Shown: piece by piece, positions 32,378 through 40,997 of the stretch
How positions within the stretch are numbered: the first letter of the stretch is position 1
Layout: every line of letters starts with the position of its first letter
Source: DATLZU01 sp035573855
Lineage (GTDB): Bacteria; Nitrospirota; Nitrospiria; Nitrospirales; Nitrospiraceae
DNA: 64,000 nucleotides
Reading direction: 5' to 3'
Assembly (NCBI GenBank): GCA_035573855.1
Contig: DATLZU010000019.1
Span: 71,532-135,531 of the forward strand
Notes under the pieces: model-generated
Databases searched by the model: none
Seen by the model: only the letters and a program-made list of their open reading frames with translations
Told to the model about the DNA's origin: nothing
Translations under genes and position numbers: made by a program

Positions 32378-33400
32378 ATGCGACGCTGTGTTTCTGCATC
32401 CGGCCTGGCGGCGATGAAACCGGTCGCCCTGTGGCTCTTTGCAGGGTTGTTGACGAGCAGTTGCGCGACATCGCCAGAAATGGATGTGATGATCGAGGAA
32501 ACTGCTCAAGGCGCAGTGTATCTGGAACGCCTTCCCGATCGGTCGATCCAGGCCGCCCATCCCATCATCCTGGCACCGGAGACGATCGCCCGGGTCCTGC
32601 GAGGCGTGATGGTGCGCGACGAACGGATCGCTCTGTCATCTCTCTTGAGCGATCAACCGAGGACAACCCGGGTTTTCTCGGAAGAGGAGATTGCGTTTCT
32701 CACGCCGCTGCTTGTCACGGCGTTCACCCGGGCGGCTCCTGACCAACAGATCGGATTTCGTATCGTGGCGCGCGGGGCCCCTTCGTATTCCATACAGACC
32801 GGGGCAGGCCTGGGCTCATCGGAACCACCGCTGACCCTTGCGCCGCGCGAAGTGACCGCGGGGACGCTGTTCGCCCACGGCTTGTCCCTCCACCTGACCC
32901 TCACCCAATACCGCCAACGAGCCGAGCGCGTGGACACCATCAACATGGCCAATCGTCGGTTGGCCGATCCCTCAGGGCTGAGTCAGCGGACGGTCTTGTT
33001 CCTTCCCGAAGCCGCGCGGCGCGATGACTCTTATCGCACGGCGCATGCGGAAGACACCACCTTGGTCATCGATTACGCCCTGCTGACCAAGCTGCCGCAG
33101 GCGGAAGGAGAACCAGCTCCCGCCGCAGTCTTAACTGGCAAGCCAGCCGCATCCGCTCGTCCCCCTGCTCCCGCCACCCGACCGGTCGAGGCTCAACCGC
33201 CCTCCGCCGCGACCTCCGACCCGCACGACGACGAGCTGCGCGCGATCAAGGACCTGATCATCAAGAAGGACATGGAACTGGAGGAGTTGAAGAAGCAGTT
33301 GCGGGAGATTCGACAACAACTCGCCGACCGCGATGCCGAGACGGGCGGCGCAACGCGCAAGAGCAGGTCAAGTCCCAAGACTCCAAGCCAAATCCCGTAA
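32378..33400 (+). CDS. Lipoprotein-like protein of unknown function
   Basis: 340 residues; the only convincing plus-strand gene here. A hydrophobic N-terminus (about 14-28) ends LTSSCA, an imperfect lipobox with Cys29; an ATG at 32414 would give a shorter signal with Cys17. The middle is a soluble domain without a family I recognise (APETIARVLRGVMVRDE, FLTPLLVTAFTRAAPDQQIGF). The C-terminal third is a Pro/Ala-rich linker (about 250-285) and a coiled coil (ELEELKKQLREIRQQLADRD, about 303-322) that could mediate assembly. It diverges from the porin and converges on the ANTAR gene, leaving 14 bp. Confidence 0.8.
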   Translation: MRRCVSASGLAAMKPVALWLFAGLLTSSCATSPEMDVMIEETAQGAVYLERLPDRSIQAAHPIILAPETIARVLRGVMVRDERIALSSLLSDQPRTTRVFSEEEIAFLTPLLVTAFTRAAPDQQIGFRIVARGAPSYSIQTGAGLGSSEPPLTLAPREVTAGTLFAHGLSLHLTLTQYRQRAERVDTINMANRRLADPSGLSQRTVLFLPEAARRDDSYRTAHAEDTTLVIDYALLTKLPQAEGEPAPAAVLTGKPAASARPPAPATRPVEAQPPSAATSDPHDDELRAIKDLIIKKDMELEELKKQLREIRQQLADRDAETGGATRKSRSSPKTPSQIP

Positions 33401-33414
33401 CGGACGTCTTTCCT

Positions 33415-34680
33415 CTACATTTTCTGCCGCTCGGCTCTTTCCTCGATTTCTCCCGCCAACAGGATCGCCTCCGCGATTTCCCGCATGGACTTGCGCAGGT
33501 CCATGCTCTGGCGTTGAATCAGCCGGAAGGCTTCCTCTTCCGAAAGCTTCTTGGACCGCATGAGATAGCCCTTGGCCCGCTCGAGCAGCTTCCGGACCGC
33601 CAGGGCTTCCTGCATCTCGAACGACTTTTCAAGCAGCGTCGTGTGTTCGATAGCGATGGCGGCCTGATTGGCGATCGCCTGCATGAGCTTCACTTCCTCG
33701 GCCGTGAAGCTGTGCGGCACAGAGGTATAGCTGTTGATCACGCCGACAGCTTTGTCTCGGATCATCATGGGCACCGAAAGCAGCGAACAGAGGCCCTCTT
33801 TTCTGGCCATGTCCGGATACATGTAGTCCTGTTCTTTGGTGACATCCGGTACGATAATGGGCCGGCGTTCCTGGACCGCCCGTCCGCTGATGCTCTGCCC
33901 GATCTTGAGGTTGGGCTTCCGGCGGTACGCCTCGCTTAGGCTCTGTGTCGCCACGATCCGCAACTCCCCGGTCGGCTCGTCCAGCAGCATGATGGAACAG
34001 ATTTTCGAGTTCATCATCTGCGCTGTCATCGTGACGATGAGTTGGAGGACATCCTCGATCAAACGATTCGAGGCGACGGTTTCGGACACCTGCGACAGCG
34101 TTTCCAGTTGCAGCGCCTTGCGCTTCATCTGTTCGTAGAGCCTGGCGTTTTCGATGGCCCCGCCGACCTGGTTGGCGATGGTGGAGAGCAGCGCCAACTC
34201 GTCCGGTCGATAGCGTCTCGGCCGCTTGTGCTGCACATTGATGACGCCCACGACTTCTTTCTTAGCCATAATCGGCACCGAGACGAAAGCCTGATAGCGG
34301 TCCTCCGGCAGATTGTGGAAGAACTTGAACCGCGGATCGTCGCTCGCGTTGCTGGGGATCACCACCCGAGTCCGTTCGCGCGCCACCCACCCCGTGATGC
34401 CTTCGCCAAGCCCAATCGTGATTCGGCCGATCAGTTTGGGATGGGGATTCTTCGACGCCCGCAGGATCAATTCATCGCGGCTGTCGGAAAGCAGGTACAA
34501 AAGACAGGCGTCGGCCTTGGTCACTTCGACCACCACTTCGACGATGTGCTTGAGCACCGCTTCCAGATCCAACGTATTAGTGATGGACTCGGAAATGCGG
34601 TGCAGCACGTCCACCTCACGCGTTTTCTCGCGCAAAGCCTGCTCCAACTGAGCCAGTGATTGTCGGCGCTTGAACTCCAT
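33415..34680 (-). CDS. GAF-GAF-ANTAR RNA-binding antitermination regulator
   Basis: 421 residues. An N-terminal coil (1-25) is followed by a first GAF domain (about 28-180; GLGEGITGWVARERTRVVIP), a second GAF domain (about 195-345; KIGQSISGRAVQERRPIIVPDV) and the ANTAR three-helix domain (about 355-410; RKLLERAKGYLMRSKKLSEEEAFRLIQRQSM in two pieces around the conserved AKGYLM and EEEAF...Q motifs). ANTAR proteins bind tandem six-base-loop hairpins and prevent termination. The GAF domains would sense a small molecule or a partner; the ligand is unknown. There is no receiver domain, so no phosphorelay is implied. Its ATG directly follows the aroB stop, and the ribosome site (GGAAGG) lies inside aroB. 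Likely targets are the leaders at 19289-19427 and 32190-32344. Confidence 0.92.
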   Translation of the reverse strand: MEFKRRQSLAQLEQALREKTREVDVLHRISESITNTLDLEAVLKHIVEVVVEVTKADACLLYLLSDSRDELILRASKNPHPKLIGRITIGLGEGITGWVARERTRVVIPSNASDDPRFKFFHNLPEDRYQAFVSVPIMAKKEVVGVINVQHKRPRRYRPDELALLSTIANQVGGAIENARLYEQMKRKALQLETLSQVSETVASNRLIEDVLQLIVTMTAQMMNSKICSIMLLDEPTGELRIVATQSLSEAYRRKPNLKIGQSISGRAVQERRPIIVPDVTKEQDYMYPDMARKEGLCSLLSVPMMIRDKAVGVINSYTSVPHSFTAEEVKLMQAIANQAAIAIEHTTLLEKSFEMQEALAVRKLLERAKGYLMRSKKLSEEEAFRLIQRQSMDLRKSMREIAEAILLAGEIEERAERQKM

Positions 34681-35790
34681 TTACCTTCCGCTTCTCGCCC
34701 CCCGGCCGACGAACCACCGCCGGCAGGCGTCGCGCGCCAAGGGCGCGATCCTGACCCGGCCTACCTGCTCCGGCCATACGCCATAGACCTCTCCGTGCGC
34801 CACTTTCTTATCATGCTGCAAGGCCTGCCAGAGCGCGTTGAACGACACCTTGGGCATGGCATCAGGCAGACCCGCGGCGCGCACCAGTCCGCGCAGGCGA
34901 TCCACGACTTCCTGGCTGCAAATCCCGAGATGCCTGGCCAGGTCGGCTTCCTGCACCATCCCGATAGCAACCGCTTCCCCGTGAAGGAGCGACCGGTATC
35001 CTCCGAGGGCCTCCAAGGCATGGCCGATGGTATGTCCGTAATTCAGAATCCGCCGGCGATCGGATTCCCGTTCGTCCTCCGCCACCACCTTCGCTTTGAT
35101 TTCACACGACCGCTTGATGACCTGTGCCACCGGTCCCGACTCCCTTCGCAAGAGCGCCTCCGTGTGTTTTTCCAGATAGGCAAAAAAGGCTTCGTCCGCG
35201 ATCATGCCGTACTTGATAACTTCGGCCAGCCCGGCCACCCATTCCCGCTTGGGAAGTGTTGTCAACGTGTCCGGATCGATGAGCACCGCCAGCGGCTGGT
35301 GGAACGCACCGATCAGATTTTTTCCAAGGGGATGGTCGACGCCGGTTTTTCCCCCGACGCTGGAATCGACCTGCGCAACCAGGGTCGTGGGGACCTGGAC
35401 GAAAGGGATGCCTCGGAGATAGATCGCGGCAGCGAAACCGGTGAGATCCCCAATGACGCCACCCCCCAGGGCTATTAGGGCCGACCGCCGTTCGAACTTG
35501 GCAGCGATCAGTTCATCCAGAATCTTGGACACCGATCGCAGCGTCTTGCTCCGTTCGCCCGCCGGCAGGATGATCGGCACCGCCCGGAAGCCGGCCGCCT
35601 TGACCGAGCGCACAATTCGCGTCAGATACCGTTCCGCCACATGGCGGTCTGTAACGATCCCGACTGTGTTCGAGAGCCCGAGCCGGCCGAGGACGGACCC
35701 GATCTCTTGCAGCGATCCACGCGCAATGAGGATGTCGTAGCTTCGCTCGGCGAGCGAGACCCGCACTTCGTACTTCCCGAGCACCTCCAC
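34681..35790 (-). CDS. aroB: 3-dehydroquinate synthase
   Basis: 369 residues from the GTG at 35790, which has a GGAG eight bases upstream and gives the usual AroB length. A longer frame from a TTG at 35910 lacks support. It makes 3-dehydroquinate from DAHP in the shikimate pathway using NAD and a metal. Marks are ALGGGVIGDLTGFAAAIYLRG, PTTLVAQVDSSVGGKTGVDH (the NAD/metal loop) and the metal-site GHTIGHALE. It follows aroC by about 155 bp and precedes the ANTAR gene without a gap. Confidence 0.95.
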   Translation of the reverse strand: MEVLGKYEVRVSLAERSYDILIARGSLQEIGSVLGRLGLSNTVGIVTDRHVAERYLTRIVRSVKAAGFRAVPIILPAGERSKTLRSVSKILDELIAAKFERRSALIALGGGVIGDLTGFAAAIYLRGIPFVQVPTTLVAQVDSSVGGKTGVDHPLGKNLIGAFHQPLAVLIDPDTLTTLPKREWVAGLAEVIKYGMIADEAFFAYLEKHTEALLRRESGPVAQVIKRSCEIKAKVVAEDERESDRRRILNYGHTIGHALEALGGYRSLLHGEAVAIGMVQEADLARHLGICSQEVVDRLRGLVRAAGLPDAMPKVSFNALWQALQHDKKVAHGEVYGVWPEQVGRVRIAPLARDACRRWFVGRGARSGR

Positions 35791-35944
35791 GGTGGTCGCT
35801 CCAGGAGTGTTCACGGCCCGTCCGATCGCCTGCGCCAGGACGTACCGCCGCTTGCCACTGGCAAATCCGACGGTCGACAGCGCTGTCGCAGCGGAAAAAA
35901 AGGCGGTCAAAACGCGGAGGATGGTAGCACACCCCAGAGGGAAA

Positions 35945-37105
35945 CTAAAAGGCTTTTACGTAAGCCTGATACGCGTCGAAGTTACGCTTCATCTCTTCCA
36001 GACTGTCGCCGCCGAACTTCTCGATCAGCGCATTGGCCATCTCGAAGGCGACCACCGCCTCCCCCACCACGCCGGCGGCCGGCACGGTGCAGATATCCGA
36101 ACGTTCCACCGCGGCATCGAAGGGCTCTTTGGTTTCAATATCCACGCTCTTTTTAGGACTGTACAGAGTCGAGATCGGCTTCATGGCCACCCGAAGGACG
36201 ATGGGCTGGCCGTTGGTGATCCCGCCTTCCAACCCACCCGCGTTGTTGGTCTTGCGGACGAACTCCCGGCCTGTATGATCGTAATAAATCTCGTCGTGGA
36301 CCTCCGATCCGAAACGGCGGGCCGCCTCAAACCCCATGCCGATCTCCACCCCTTTCATGGCCTGGATGCTCATCGCCGCCATAGCCAGGCGCGCGCTGAG
36401 CCGCCGGTCCCATTGTGCGTAGGAACCCAGGCCGATCGGGGGATTCGTGACCACAACCTCGAAGACCCCCCCGAGCGTGTCGCCCCGATGTTTGGCCGTT
36501 CTGATCTGCTCCACCATTTTCGCGCCGGCCTCCGGATCTGGCGAACGGACCTCCGACGCTTCGGCCCGTTCATAGGCTTCGATCGGATCGTCGCATCGTT
36601 TGGCGGCGATGCCGCCGATCTCCACCGTGTAGCTGACCACCCGCATCCCGAAATGGCCGAGCAACGCCTTGGCCACTCCGCCGACCGCCACGCGAATCGC
36701 CGTTTCCCTGGCGCTGGCTTTTTCGAGGACGTTCCGGATGTCCCGATGACCGTACTTGATGGCTCCGACCAAATCGGCGTGGCCAGGCCGCGGTCTGGTG
36801 ACCACTTTCTCCGGAGGGATCGGCCCCGGCTCGACGGCCATGACGTCCTTCCAATTCTCCCAGTCCTTGTTCGCGATGAGCAGGCCGATCGGGTTACCGA
36901 TGGTCAGCCCTTTCCGCACCCCGCAGGCGAACTCGACCTGGTCTTCCTCCACGCGCATGCGCCCCCCCCGGCCATAACCCTTCTGGCGGCGGGCCAGGTC
37001 CTGGTTGATCATGTCAGGTGTGAGCGGAAGCCCGGCGGGAACGCCCTCCAGGACGGCAACGAGATACTTACCGTGGGATTCGCCCCCGTTCAAATAGCGC
37101 AGCAT
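35945..37105 (-). CDS. aroC: Chorismate synthase
   Basis: 386 residues, last step of the shikimate pathway, requiring reduced FMN. The signatures are GESHGKYLVAVLEGVPAG (start), RPGHADLVGAIKYGHRDIRN, ASARETAIRVAVGGVAK and the C-terminal KTNNAGGLEGGITNGQPI. Length normal. It is followed by aroB and preceded by pilQ after a 44-bp gap; pilQ-aroC-aroB is a common bacterial neighbourhood. Confidence 0.97.
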   Translation of the reverse strand: MLRYLNGGESHGKYLVAVLEGVPAGLPLTPDMINQDLARRQKGYGRGGRMRVEEDQVEFACGVRKGLTIGNPIGLLIANKDWENWKDVMAVEPGPIPPEKVVTRPRPGHADLVGAIKYGHRDIRNVLEKASARETAIRVAVGGVAKALLGHFGMRVVSYTVEIGGIAAKRCDDPIEAYERAEASEVRSPDPEAGAKMVEQIRTAKHRGDTLGGVFEVVVTNPPIGLGSYAQWDRRLSARLAMAAMSIQAMKGVEIGMGFEAARRFGSEVHDEIYYDHTGREFVRKTNNAGGLEGGITNGQPIVLRVAMKPISTLYSPKKSVDIETKEPFDAAVERSDICTVPAAGVVGEAVVAFEMANALIEKFGGDSLEEMKRNFDAYQAYVKAF

Positions 37106-37149
37106 GATGAGTTACCGGGGGGACTTGTAACGTGTTGCGACGGCGGGTG

Positions 37150-39156
37150 TCAAGAACTCTTGACGATGGTTGGTGTTAAGAAGATGAGCAGTTCCTGTTT
37201 CGCCACGCTTTCGGTCTTACTCTTGAAAAGCCAGCCGAGAACTGGAATCCTGGACAGATACGGGACCCCCGTGACCGTGTTGGTCTGAGTATCGACGAAC
37301 ACACCGCCGATGACCATGGTCTCTCCGTCCCGCACCATGACTTGGGTGGTGGCCTCGCGCCGATCAATGCTGGGACCAGCGGGATTGCTCCTGGCGCCGA
37401 CCGCATTGCGAGTCGCCCGGACCTTCAGCAGAATCTGTTTTCCGATTTCTTTGGGGTCGCGGGATGTAATCTGCGGCGTCACGTTCAGTTCGAGGTTGGC
37501 GTCAACAAACGTCGTCTGGGTCCCCTGCAGTGAGGTGGTCTGGAAGGGAATCGATTCGCCCTGCGCGATCTTCGCGTCGCGCTTGTCCAGTGTCGTGATC
37601 TTGGGCGCTGCGATCACCTTGGTCAATCCAAGGAGTTCTCCCGCCGAGAGTCGGAGATCGAGTAAGGCTCCGTCGGCCTTGCCGAACGTAAAACCTGCCG
37701 CGGGCGTGGCGGCAAGGCCGGTCACGGCCGCAGGCAGGTTGACCAGAAAATCCGAAGCTTGGGCACCGAAGGCTCCTGTATTCCCGCTGCGGAAATTGGC
37801 CACTCCGAAGGAAGGACCCATTTGGTTCACGTTCTGGATTCCCCACTGCACGCCAAGGGAACGGGTATAGGTGGTATCAGCCTGAACGATCCGCGCTTCG
37901 ATCTGTACCTGCGGTAACTCCAAGTCTAATCCTTCCACCAGTTGCTTGAAGGCCACCATCTGCGATTCGGTATCCTTCACCACCAGCGCATTGCTGGCTA
38001 CGTTGAAGTTCATTGTGCCCCGGGGACTCAAATACTGTCGCAACGAAGTCATCAACTCCTGGGCGTTAACATTGCGAATGTAGAATACCCGCGTGACCAA
38101 CGGTTCTGCTTTGGTCTTGGATTCCTTGACCCGCGCTTCATCGTCTTGCTGCTTGGCGATATTGGCCAAAGTGTCAACCCAGACGATGTTACCCTGTTTG
38201 ATCATGCCCAACCCGTTCATTCGCAGCAACATGTCCAACGCTTGATCCCAGGGCACGCTGACCAGCTTCATCGTGACCTTCGCTTTGACCCCTTCTCCCA
38301 CTACGATGTTGAACCCGCTGACTTCGGCGATGAGACGCAACACATTCGTGATGTCGGCCTGTTGGAAATCGAGCGAGATTCTCCGGCCGACAAACCGGGT
38401 CTGACCGGTCACCATGTCAGATTCCCTGCTTTCTTTGCCCTCTTTGTCATTCGGCTCGGTCGCCATTTGCGCAAGACGCGGTGCAACCGCACGGCGAGGG
38501 GCGCGCTCGACCCACAGAGCCGGTTTGAACGTTCCGCTCGACGTTCCAACCACCTGAGCGCTCGACTTCCCATCCATCATGAACCGCGGAGTCGAAACCG
38601 CCGGTTCCGCCGGTTCCGGCCGGTTCATCAACCTGACGACGATTCGCCCGTCCTCGAGATGCACGTCATGACGGACCGGCCCAGACAGATCAAACACCAG
38701 CCGAATCTTATCCGGATGGTTGCCAATCCTGATCCGCTTCAAGAGCGGGTGATCGATGGTCAGGACCGGGAACGGGACGGCCGATGCCACGTCGGCCAGA
38801 TCCAGAATGAGTCGAGTGCCGTCGATCAATTGTTCACGATACCGGAACCGACCGTCACCCGACACCAACACGGTAACTTCCTCCGCGCTTCGTTTCACGT
38901 CGATCCTGTCGACGACACCGGCTTGCGCGCGTACCCGGACCGGCATTCCCACACCGTACCCCGCCGACCCCGCATCGTCCATCGCCTCGGCGACTTCTGG
39001 TCCCCCAACGTTCGCATCGACGATCGAGAAGCCGCCACGCGCACCGGCCGCATCCGGGACGGTGTCCGCGCCGCCGAATGCAAGCGCGGGGCCCCCGATC
39101 GCCCAAAAGGCAACCCAGCTCAGAACAATTCGTGAGTGGCGACGTATGCGGCTCAT
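37150..39156 (-). CDS. pilQ: Type IV pilus secretin
   Basis: 668 residues. A signal peptide (to about ALAFGG, residue 29) is followed by an AMIN peptidoglycan-binding domain (about 85-185; RFRYREQLIDGTRLILDLAD), the secretin/TonB short domain (about 250-320; ISLDFQQADITNVLRLIAEVSG), an N1-type domain, and the secretin barrel (about 430-665) ending PVLGWLFKS and LLIFLTPTIVKS. It forms the outer-membrane pore for pilus exit. Only one AMIN domain is clear. Its ATG overlaps the pilP stop (ATGA). Confidence 0.95.
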   Translation of the reverse strand: MSRIRRHSRIVLSWVAFWAIGGPALAFGGADTVPDAAGARGGFSIVDANVGGPEVAEAMDDAGSAGYGVGMPVRVRAQAGVVDRIDVKRSAEEVTVLVSGDGRFRYREQLIDGTRLILDLADVASAVPFPVLTIDHPLLKRIRIGNHPDKIRLVFDLSGPVRHDVHLEDGRIVVRLMNRPEPAEPAVSTPRFMMDGKSSAQVVGTSSGTFKPALWVERAPRRAVAPRLAQMATEPNDKEGKESRESDMVTGQTRFVGRRISLDFQQADITNVLRLIAEVSGFNIVVGEGVKAKVTMKLVSVPWDQALDMLLRMNGLGMIKQGNIVWVDTLANIAKQQDDEARVKESKTKAEPLVTRVFYIRNVNAQELMTSLRQYLSPRGTMNFNVASNALVVKDTESQMVAFKQLVEGLDLELPQVQIEARIVQADTTYTRSLGVQWGIQNVNQMGPSFGVANFRSGNTGAFGAQASDFLVNLPAAVTGLAATPAAGFTFGKADGALLDLRLSAGELLGLTKVIAAPKITTLDKRDAKIAQGESIPFQTTSLQGTQTTFVDANLELNVTPQITSRDPKEIGKQILLKVRATRNAVGARSNPAGPSIDRREATTQVMVRDGETMVIGGVFVDTQTNTVTGVPYLSRIPVLGWLFKSKTESVAKQELLIFLTPTIVKSS

Positions 39157-39815
39157 TCTTGGCCCTCTTTCGCATGCAGAAGCTTGACGTACTCCCGCTC
39201 CTGCTTTTTTCCGTAAATGTCTGTGAATCGTTCCTGGACAATGATGCCTCGCTCCGTAATCGCGCTGACCACGCCGTTATTCGGACCGATGCGCGTCCCG
39301 CGTCGGACCGCATAGCCCTTCCCGTCAGGCGTCTGCACCATTGCGGTGTATCCGTATGCACCCCAGACAATTCCAATGAGGGTCAATTCAGTCAGGCCGA
39401 CTCGCTGAAGCGGCGGCAAATTCTCATCAGCCGGACCGATACCCTGCCCCTGCTGCACAATGGGGGCAAAGGGATCACGCCGCCCCGACGGGTCATACGA
39501 AAATCCTCCTGACTCAGACGTCAGCATAGGCTCTGTGGACGATCCAACCGGCTCGATTGGCGGCGCTGCAACGCTGCCCGGCGCCTGTCTTGGCACATCC
39601 GTCATCGGAGTCACTTTCAGCGAGTCGGACCTCATCTGGTTGATCTGCCTCATGTGCTGGGCTGCGGCTGCGTCCTGCGATAAGGCATGATCGAACCCGA
39701 ACGGACCGACACAAACGACGAGCCCCCAGCCGAGGACAACAGCGAACGTCCGGGGACACCTATCTCCGACGGAATTCTTTTCTTCCAGTCGTCTTTTCCG
39801 TAATCCATCGATCAT
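39153..39815 (-). CDS. pilP: Type IV pilus lipoprotein-like protein PilP
   Basis: 220 residues. A hydrophobic segment (about 23-43) is followed by a low-complexity Pro/Ser stretch and the PilP beta domain, beginning SYDPSGRRDPFAPIV and continuing LTELTLIGIVWG and YAVRRGTRIGPNNG. The usual lipobox cysteine is not obvious, so anchoring may be by an uncleaved helix. It bridges PilNO in the inner membrane to PilQ. Confidence 0.9.
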   Translation of the reverse strand: MIDGLRKRRLEEKNSVGDRCPRTFAVVLGWGLVVCVGPFGFDHALSQDAAAAQHMRQINQMRSDSLKVTPMTDVPRQAPGSVAAPPIEPVGSSTEPMLTSESGGFSYDPSGRRDPFAPIVQQGQGIGPADENLPPLQRVGLTELTLIGIVWGAYGYTAMVQTPDGKGYAVRRGTRIGPNNGVVSAITERGIIVQERFTDIYGKKQEREYVKLLHAKEGQE

Positions 39816-39832
39816 GTGTCATGCGTTCGGCT

Positions 39833-40444
39833 TTACTTCTTGGCGGCCGGCGTTCCTTTTTTTTCCTGCGGCGCGGCAAAGGCGACAAGGTCGAACACCG
39901 TCTGGGTCACTACCCGTCCCTGTTCGATGCGCGGAGAACCCATTTTGAGATCGGAGACGTTGATGATTCGAGGCAATTTGTTGATCCGATCGAAGAACAG
40001 AGCCGCCGTGTGGTACCCACCAGCCACCTCGACGCTGACCGGCATCCTGACGAAGAGTTTGGACGGATCCTCCGTTTGCGCACCAGGCTTCCACAACTTG
40101 ATATCCAGACCCAATTTGACTCCGAGATCGGACAGTTGCTTGAGCAGCATGACCGCCTCTTCCTCGGGCGGAAGCCGCTCCTTTTTCTTGGCCAAATCGA
40201 TCTCCAACTGTTTGTTGGCAGCGATCAGCTCGTCAAGGTGTTTGACTTTGATGGTCAAGGTTTGAATGTCGGTATCCAACTTGGCGATCTCGGTCTGCAG
40301 TCCCGCAATGACCATGCTCTTGGGCTCGACAATATAGTAATAGAACCCCACGACAATGCCGGCAAGGAACAGCCCCAGCAACGCGATCTTCTGAGTCGGA
40401 GGAACGCCGCGCAGAGATTCCAGGTTGAGACCAGACAGGGCCAT
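39833..40444 (-). CDS. pilO: Type IV pilus alignment protein PilO
   Basis: 203 residues, one membrane helix (about 18-38; IALLGLFLAGIVVGFYYYIV), a coiled coil (about 48-95) and a ferredoxin-like periplasmic domain (RMPVSVEVAGGYHTAALFFDRI). It dimerises with PilN to form the inner-membrane alignment complex. Its start lies one base from the pilN stop. Confidence 0.93.
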   Translation of the reverse strand: MALSGLNLESLRGVPPTQKIALLGLFLAGIVVGFYYYIVEPKSMVIAGLQTEIAKLDTDIQTLTIKVKHLDELIAANKQLEIDLAKKKERLPPEEEAVMLLKQLSDLGVKLGLDIKLWKPGAQTEDPSKLFVRMPVSVEVAGGYHTAALFFDRINKLPRIINVSDLKMGSPRIEQGRVVTQTVFDLVAFAAPQEKKGTPAAKK

Positions 40445-40445
40445 G

Positions 40446-40997
40446 TCAGCCTTTCAATGCGAATCCGAGTTTAAATTGATACACGTTGATCTTGCTCTCT
40501 TGCGCCGAGCGACTTTCCAATAACCTGATGTTGGTGAAATAGTCCGTGCGTCGCAGGTTGTTGACGAATTCCACGATGTCGTCGTTGGAAAGGGCTCGCC
40601 CTTCCAGTTCCACGTTGTTGCCCTGCACGCTCAACCGGACAAGCCACAGTTTGAGGGGTTCCAGACTCTGGCTGACATAATCCAACACGCGGACAGGCCC
40701 CGAACGCGATTTTTCCAATTGCTCGATGATACGATTCTTGTCCTCGAGCAGCTTCTTCTTGGCTTCAAAATCCTCGACCTGTTTGAGCTGCTCTTTGAGG
40801 AGCGCCAACTGCTTTTCCTTTTCCTGTTTTCCGGTCTGATGCCTTTCGATCTCCTCGTCCAACGATGAGGAATACCACCAGCATCCGGTTAGTGTGATCA
40901 CAAGCGCTCCGACCCCCAGCAACGCCTCAGCCCTGACATCCCATTGCTGCTTGGGCTTCCGTGCCCTCGGCCCTTGGAGGAGATTGATTCTGATCAT
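40446..40997 (-). CDS. pilN: Type IV pilus alignment protein PilN
   Basis: 183 residues. The conserved cytoplasmic PilM-binding peptide is at the very start (MIRINLLQ), then a membrane helix (about 29-47), a coiled coil (about 50-100) and the periplasmic fold. The ATG overlaps the pilM stop (ATGA). Confidence 0.94.
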   Translation of the reverse strand: MIRINLLQGPRARKPKQQWDVRAEALLGVGALVITLTGCWWYSSSLDEEIERHQTGKQEKEKQLALLKEQLKQVEDFEAKKKLLEDKNRIIEQLEKSRSGPVRVLDYVSQSLEPLKLWLVRLSVQGNNVELEGRALSNDDIVEFVNNLRRTDYFTNIRLLESRSAQESKINVYQFKLGFALKG

